Shown here piece by piece: positions 4,776-6,223 of a stretch of DNA of 6,223 bases (positions are counted from its first letter, which is position 1; every line of letters starts with the position of its first letter). A model generated the notes under the pieces. The model worked only from the letters and a program-made list of their open reading frames with translations, was not told the origin of the DNA and ran no database searches. The stretch comes from Sphingomonas sp. (GTDB taxonomy: Bacteria; Pseudomonadota; Alphaproteobacteria; Sphingomonadales; Sphingomonadaceae): positions 1 through 6,223 of the forward strand of contig PNLG01000218.1 in assembly GCA_013822915.1 (NCBI GenBank), read 5' to 3'. The position numbers and the translations under genes are program-made.

Positions 4776-5737
4776 ATTTGTCCGTCCACCAGCTTGAGGA
4801 AGCACGCCGCGCGCAAGCTTTCGAAAATGGCGCGATTGCGCGCGGGGCGCCCCTGTTCGCCGATTTGGCGGGGGACGCCGAAGTGAGCTTTGAATTTTTC
4901 CCGCCCAAGACCGAGAAGATGGAAGCGGCCCTTTGGGAGACGGTCAAAACGCTGGCGCCGTTTGGCCCGCGTTTCGTCTCCGTCACTTATGGCGCGGGCG
5001 GGACCACGCGTGAACGCACGCATGCAACGGTGGCGCGCATTCAGAGCGAAACGCCGATGGCGGCGGCCGCGCATTTGACTTGTGTCGAGGCATCCAAAGC
5101 GGAGATTGCGGAGGTCGCCCATGCCTATTGGGAGGCAGGCGTGCGACACATAGTCGCGCTGCGGGGCGATGCGCCCGGCGCCGATGCCTTTGTGCCGCAC
5201 CCGGCGGGCTATACCAATGCCGCCGATCTGACCGCGGGATTGAAAGCGTTGCACCCGTTTGAGATTTCGGTCGCAGCCTATCCCGAAACGCACCCCAATT
5301 CGCGCGACGAGGCGGATGACCTTGACAATTTGAAGCGAAAGCTGGACGCGGGCGCAACCCGCGGGATCACGCAATTCTTTTTCGAGCCGGAGACATTTTT
5401 CCGCTTTCGTGATCGGGCAGCGGCGGCGGGGATTGATGCTGAAATGGTGCCCGGCATCATGCCCGTTACCAATTTTGCGAGCATTCAGCGCATGTCGGCG
5501 ATGTGCGGCACGGCGGTTCCGCCCTGGCTGGGCCGCTTGTTCGACGGGCTGGACGATCACCCGACCAGCCGCCAGCTGATCGCCGCCACCATCGCGGCCG
5601 AGCTATGCCGCAAGCTATACGCAGGCGGGGTGCGGCAATTCCATTTCTACACGCTCAACCGCGCTGAATTGAGCTTTGCGATCTGCCATCTGCTCGGGCT
5701 GCGCGCGGCGGCTACTCTTGAAGGAACCAATTCGTGA
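4772..5737 (+). CDS. metF: Methylenetetrahydrofolate reductase
   Basis: MetF is a cytoplasmic FAD enzyme that reduces 5,10-methylene-tetrahydrofolate to 5-methyl-tetrahydrofolate, the methyl donor for methionine synthase. The 321-residue barrel has all the key segments: SFEFFPPKT (39-47) with Glu41 matching the catalytic Glu28 of E. coli, YGAGGTTRERT (73-83), HLTC (101-104), ALRGD (129-133) with the flavin-modulating Asp133, QFFFEPETFF in the substrate region, and HFYTLNRAEL near the end. Length is slightly above the 296 residues of E. coli, mostly from a longer N-terminus. ATG 4772 overlaps the regulator stop as ATGA; only a weak AAAAGG lies ten bases upstream, so translational coupling probably matters. 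Its stop overlaps the metH start. Control through the palindrome ahead of the operon is expected. Confidence 0.96.
   Translation: MNLSVHQLEEARRAQAFENGAIARGAPLFADLAGDAEVSFEFFPPKTEKMEAALWETVKTLAPFGPRFVSVTYGAGGTTRERTHATVARIQSETPMAAAAHLTCVEASKAEIAEVAHAYWEAGVRHIVALRGDAPGADAFVPHPAGYTNAADLTAGLKALHPFEISVAAYPETHPNSRDEADDLDNLKRKLDAGATRGITQFFFEPETFFRFRDRAAAAGIDAEMVPGIMPVTNFASIQRMSAMCGTAVPPWLGRLFDGLDDHPTSRQLIAATIAAELCRKLYAGGVRQFHFYTLNRAELSFAICHLLGLRAAATLEGTNS
5721..5726 (+). promoter_or_regulatory. Ribosome binding site that fixes the GTG start of metH
   Basis: AAGGAA lies inside the last codons of metF, seven bases before GTG 5734. It supports the GTG start and the GTGA overlap; there is no in-frame ATG before the conserved domain. 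Confidence 0.65.
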
Positions 5738-6223
5738 CTGCCAGACAAGCGCTGCTCTCCGCCGCTGCCGATCGGATCCTGATCACTGATGGCGCGTTCG
5801 GGACCGAGATCCAGAACTGGAAGCTTGCCGAGGCCGATTATGCGGGCGCGCTGAAGCTGTCCAAGGATCAGAAGGGCAATAACGACATCCTGGCGCTGAC
5901 CAAGCCGGAGGTGCCGGAGGCGATTACCCGTGCCTATCTGGAGGCCGGTTCGGACATCGTCTCGACCAACACGTTCAGCGCGAATTCAATCAGCCAGGCC
6001 GACTACGGCGCCGAACATCTGGTGCGCGAGATCAATCTGGCATCGGCGAAAATCGCGCGGGCCTGCGCCGATGAATTCGCCGCCCGCGACGGCCGCCCGC
6101 GCTTTGTCGCAGGGTCGATCGGCCCGACCAACAAGACCCTGTCGCTGTCGCCCGATGTCAATGATCCGGGGTTCCGCGAGATTGATTTCGACACGCTGAA
6201 GGATGTCTACCTCGAACAGACTT
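5734..6223 (+). CDS. metH: Methionine synthase, homocysteine-binding domain (5' part, runs off the right edge)
   Basis: This is the start of cobalamin-dependent methionine synthase, which moves the methyl group of 5-methyl-tetrahydrofolate to homocysteine. The 163 codons visible belong to the N-terminal homocysteine-binding barrel: DGAFGTEIQ (19-27), NNDILALTKPE (49-59), YLEAGSDIVSTNTFSAN (68-84) and AGSIGPTNKTLSLSPDVND (126-144). The zinc-binding cysteines lie further on and are not visible. The start is GTG 5734, overlapping the metF stop as GTGA. In many alphaproteobacteria this domain is a separate gene of about 350 residues, followed by a second gene with the folate, cobalamin and activation domains; the window ends too early to tell. 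As the third gene of the operon it uses the MetF product directly. Confidence 0.94.
   Translation, partial: MTARQALLSAAADRILITDGAFGTEIQNWKLAEADYAGALKLSKDQKGNNDILALTKPEVPEAITRAYLEAGSDIVSTNTFSANSISQADYGAEHLVREINLASAKIARACADEFAARDGRPRFVAGSIGPTNKTLSLSPDVNDPGFREIDFDTLKDVYLEQT

Noticed and set aside
4478..5560. 360-codon open frame on the minus strand opposite metF
   Set aside because: metF is unambiguous on the other strand; the antisense product is Arg-rich and has no recognisable motif.

Overview
The window looks like chromosomal DNA from an alphaproteobacterium, most probably a sphingomonad (Sphingomonas, Sphingopyxis or a relative). The reasons are high GC with GC-rich third codon positions, the divergent pair of isocitrate lyase and a short-chain fatty-acyl regulator, and the order ArsR-methyltransferase fusion, metF, metH with four-base overlaps. 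The genus is an inference. I see no mobile element, CRISPR array, tRNA or rRNA.

Left part (1-2132), carbon metabolism: the 5' end of isocitrate lyase (aceA) reads leftwards off the window edge. Reading the other way is an XRE-type regulator of the RamB/PccR (ScfR) kind. The space between them holds a perfect TGTAAAT-N-ATTTACA inverted repeat that overlaps a good -35 element facing the regulator. The spacing predicts that the regulator's mRNA begins at its own ATG (leaderless). The likely logic is an acyl-CoA-sensing factor that controls itself and the glyoxylate shunt.

Middle part (2133-3692), envelope-related small genes: a membrane-anchored bacterial PH-domain protein, markedly AT-rich for the window, then a small secreted TPR-type protein. 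Converging on them from the other strand is a pair of small lipoproteins with overlapping stop and start codons. A GC-rich hairpin lies between the convergent gene ends.

Right part (3693-6223), methionine/one-carbon cycle: a perfect 20-bp palindrome sits on the predicted promoter of an ArsR-methyltransferase fusion that resembles SahR, the S-adenosylhomocysteine-responsive regulator. That gene also appears leaderless. It is followed without gaps by metF and by the start of metH (homocysteine-binding domain), cut by the window end. The cluster reads as a self-regulated operon that regenerates methionine from homocysteine using methyl-tetrahydrofolate.

Most of the content is recognisable. The least ordinary features are the two regulator genes with palindromic operators lying on apparently leaderless promoters, and the possible use of a methyltransferase fold as the SAH/SAM sensor.
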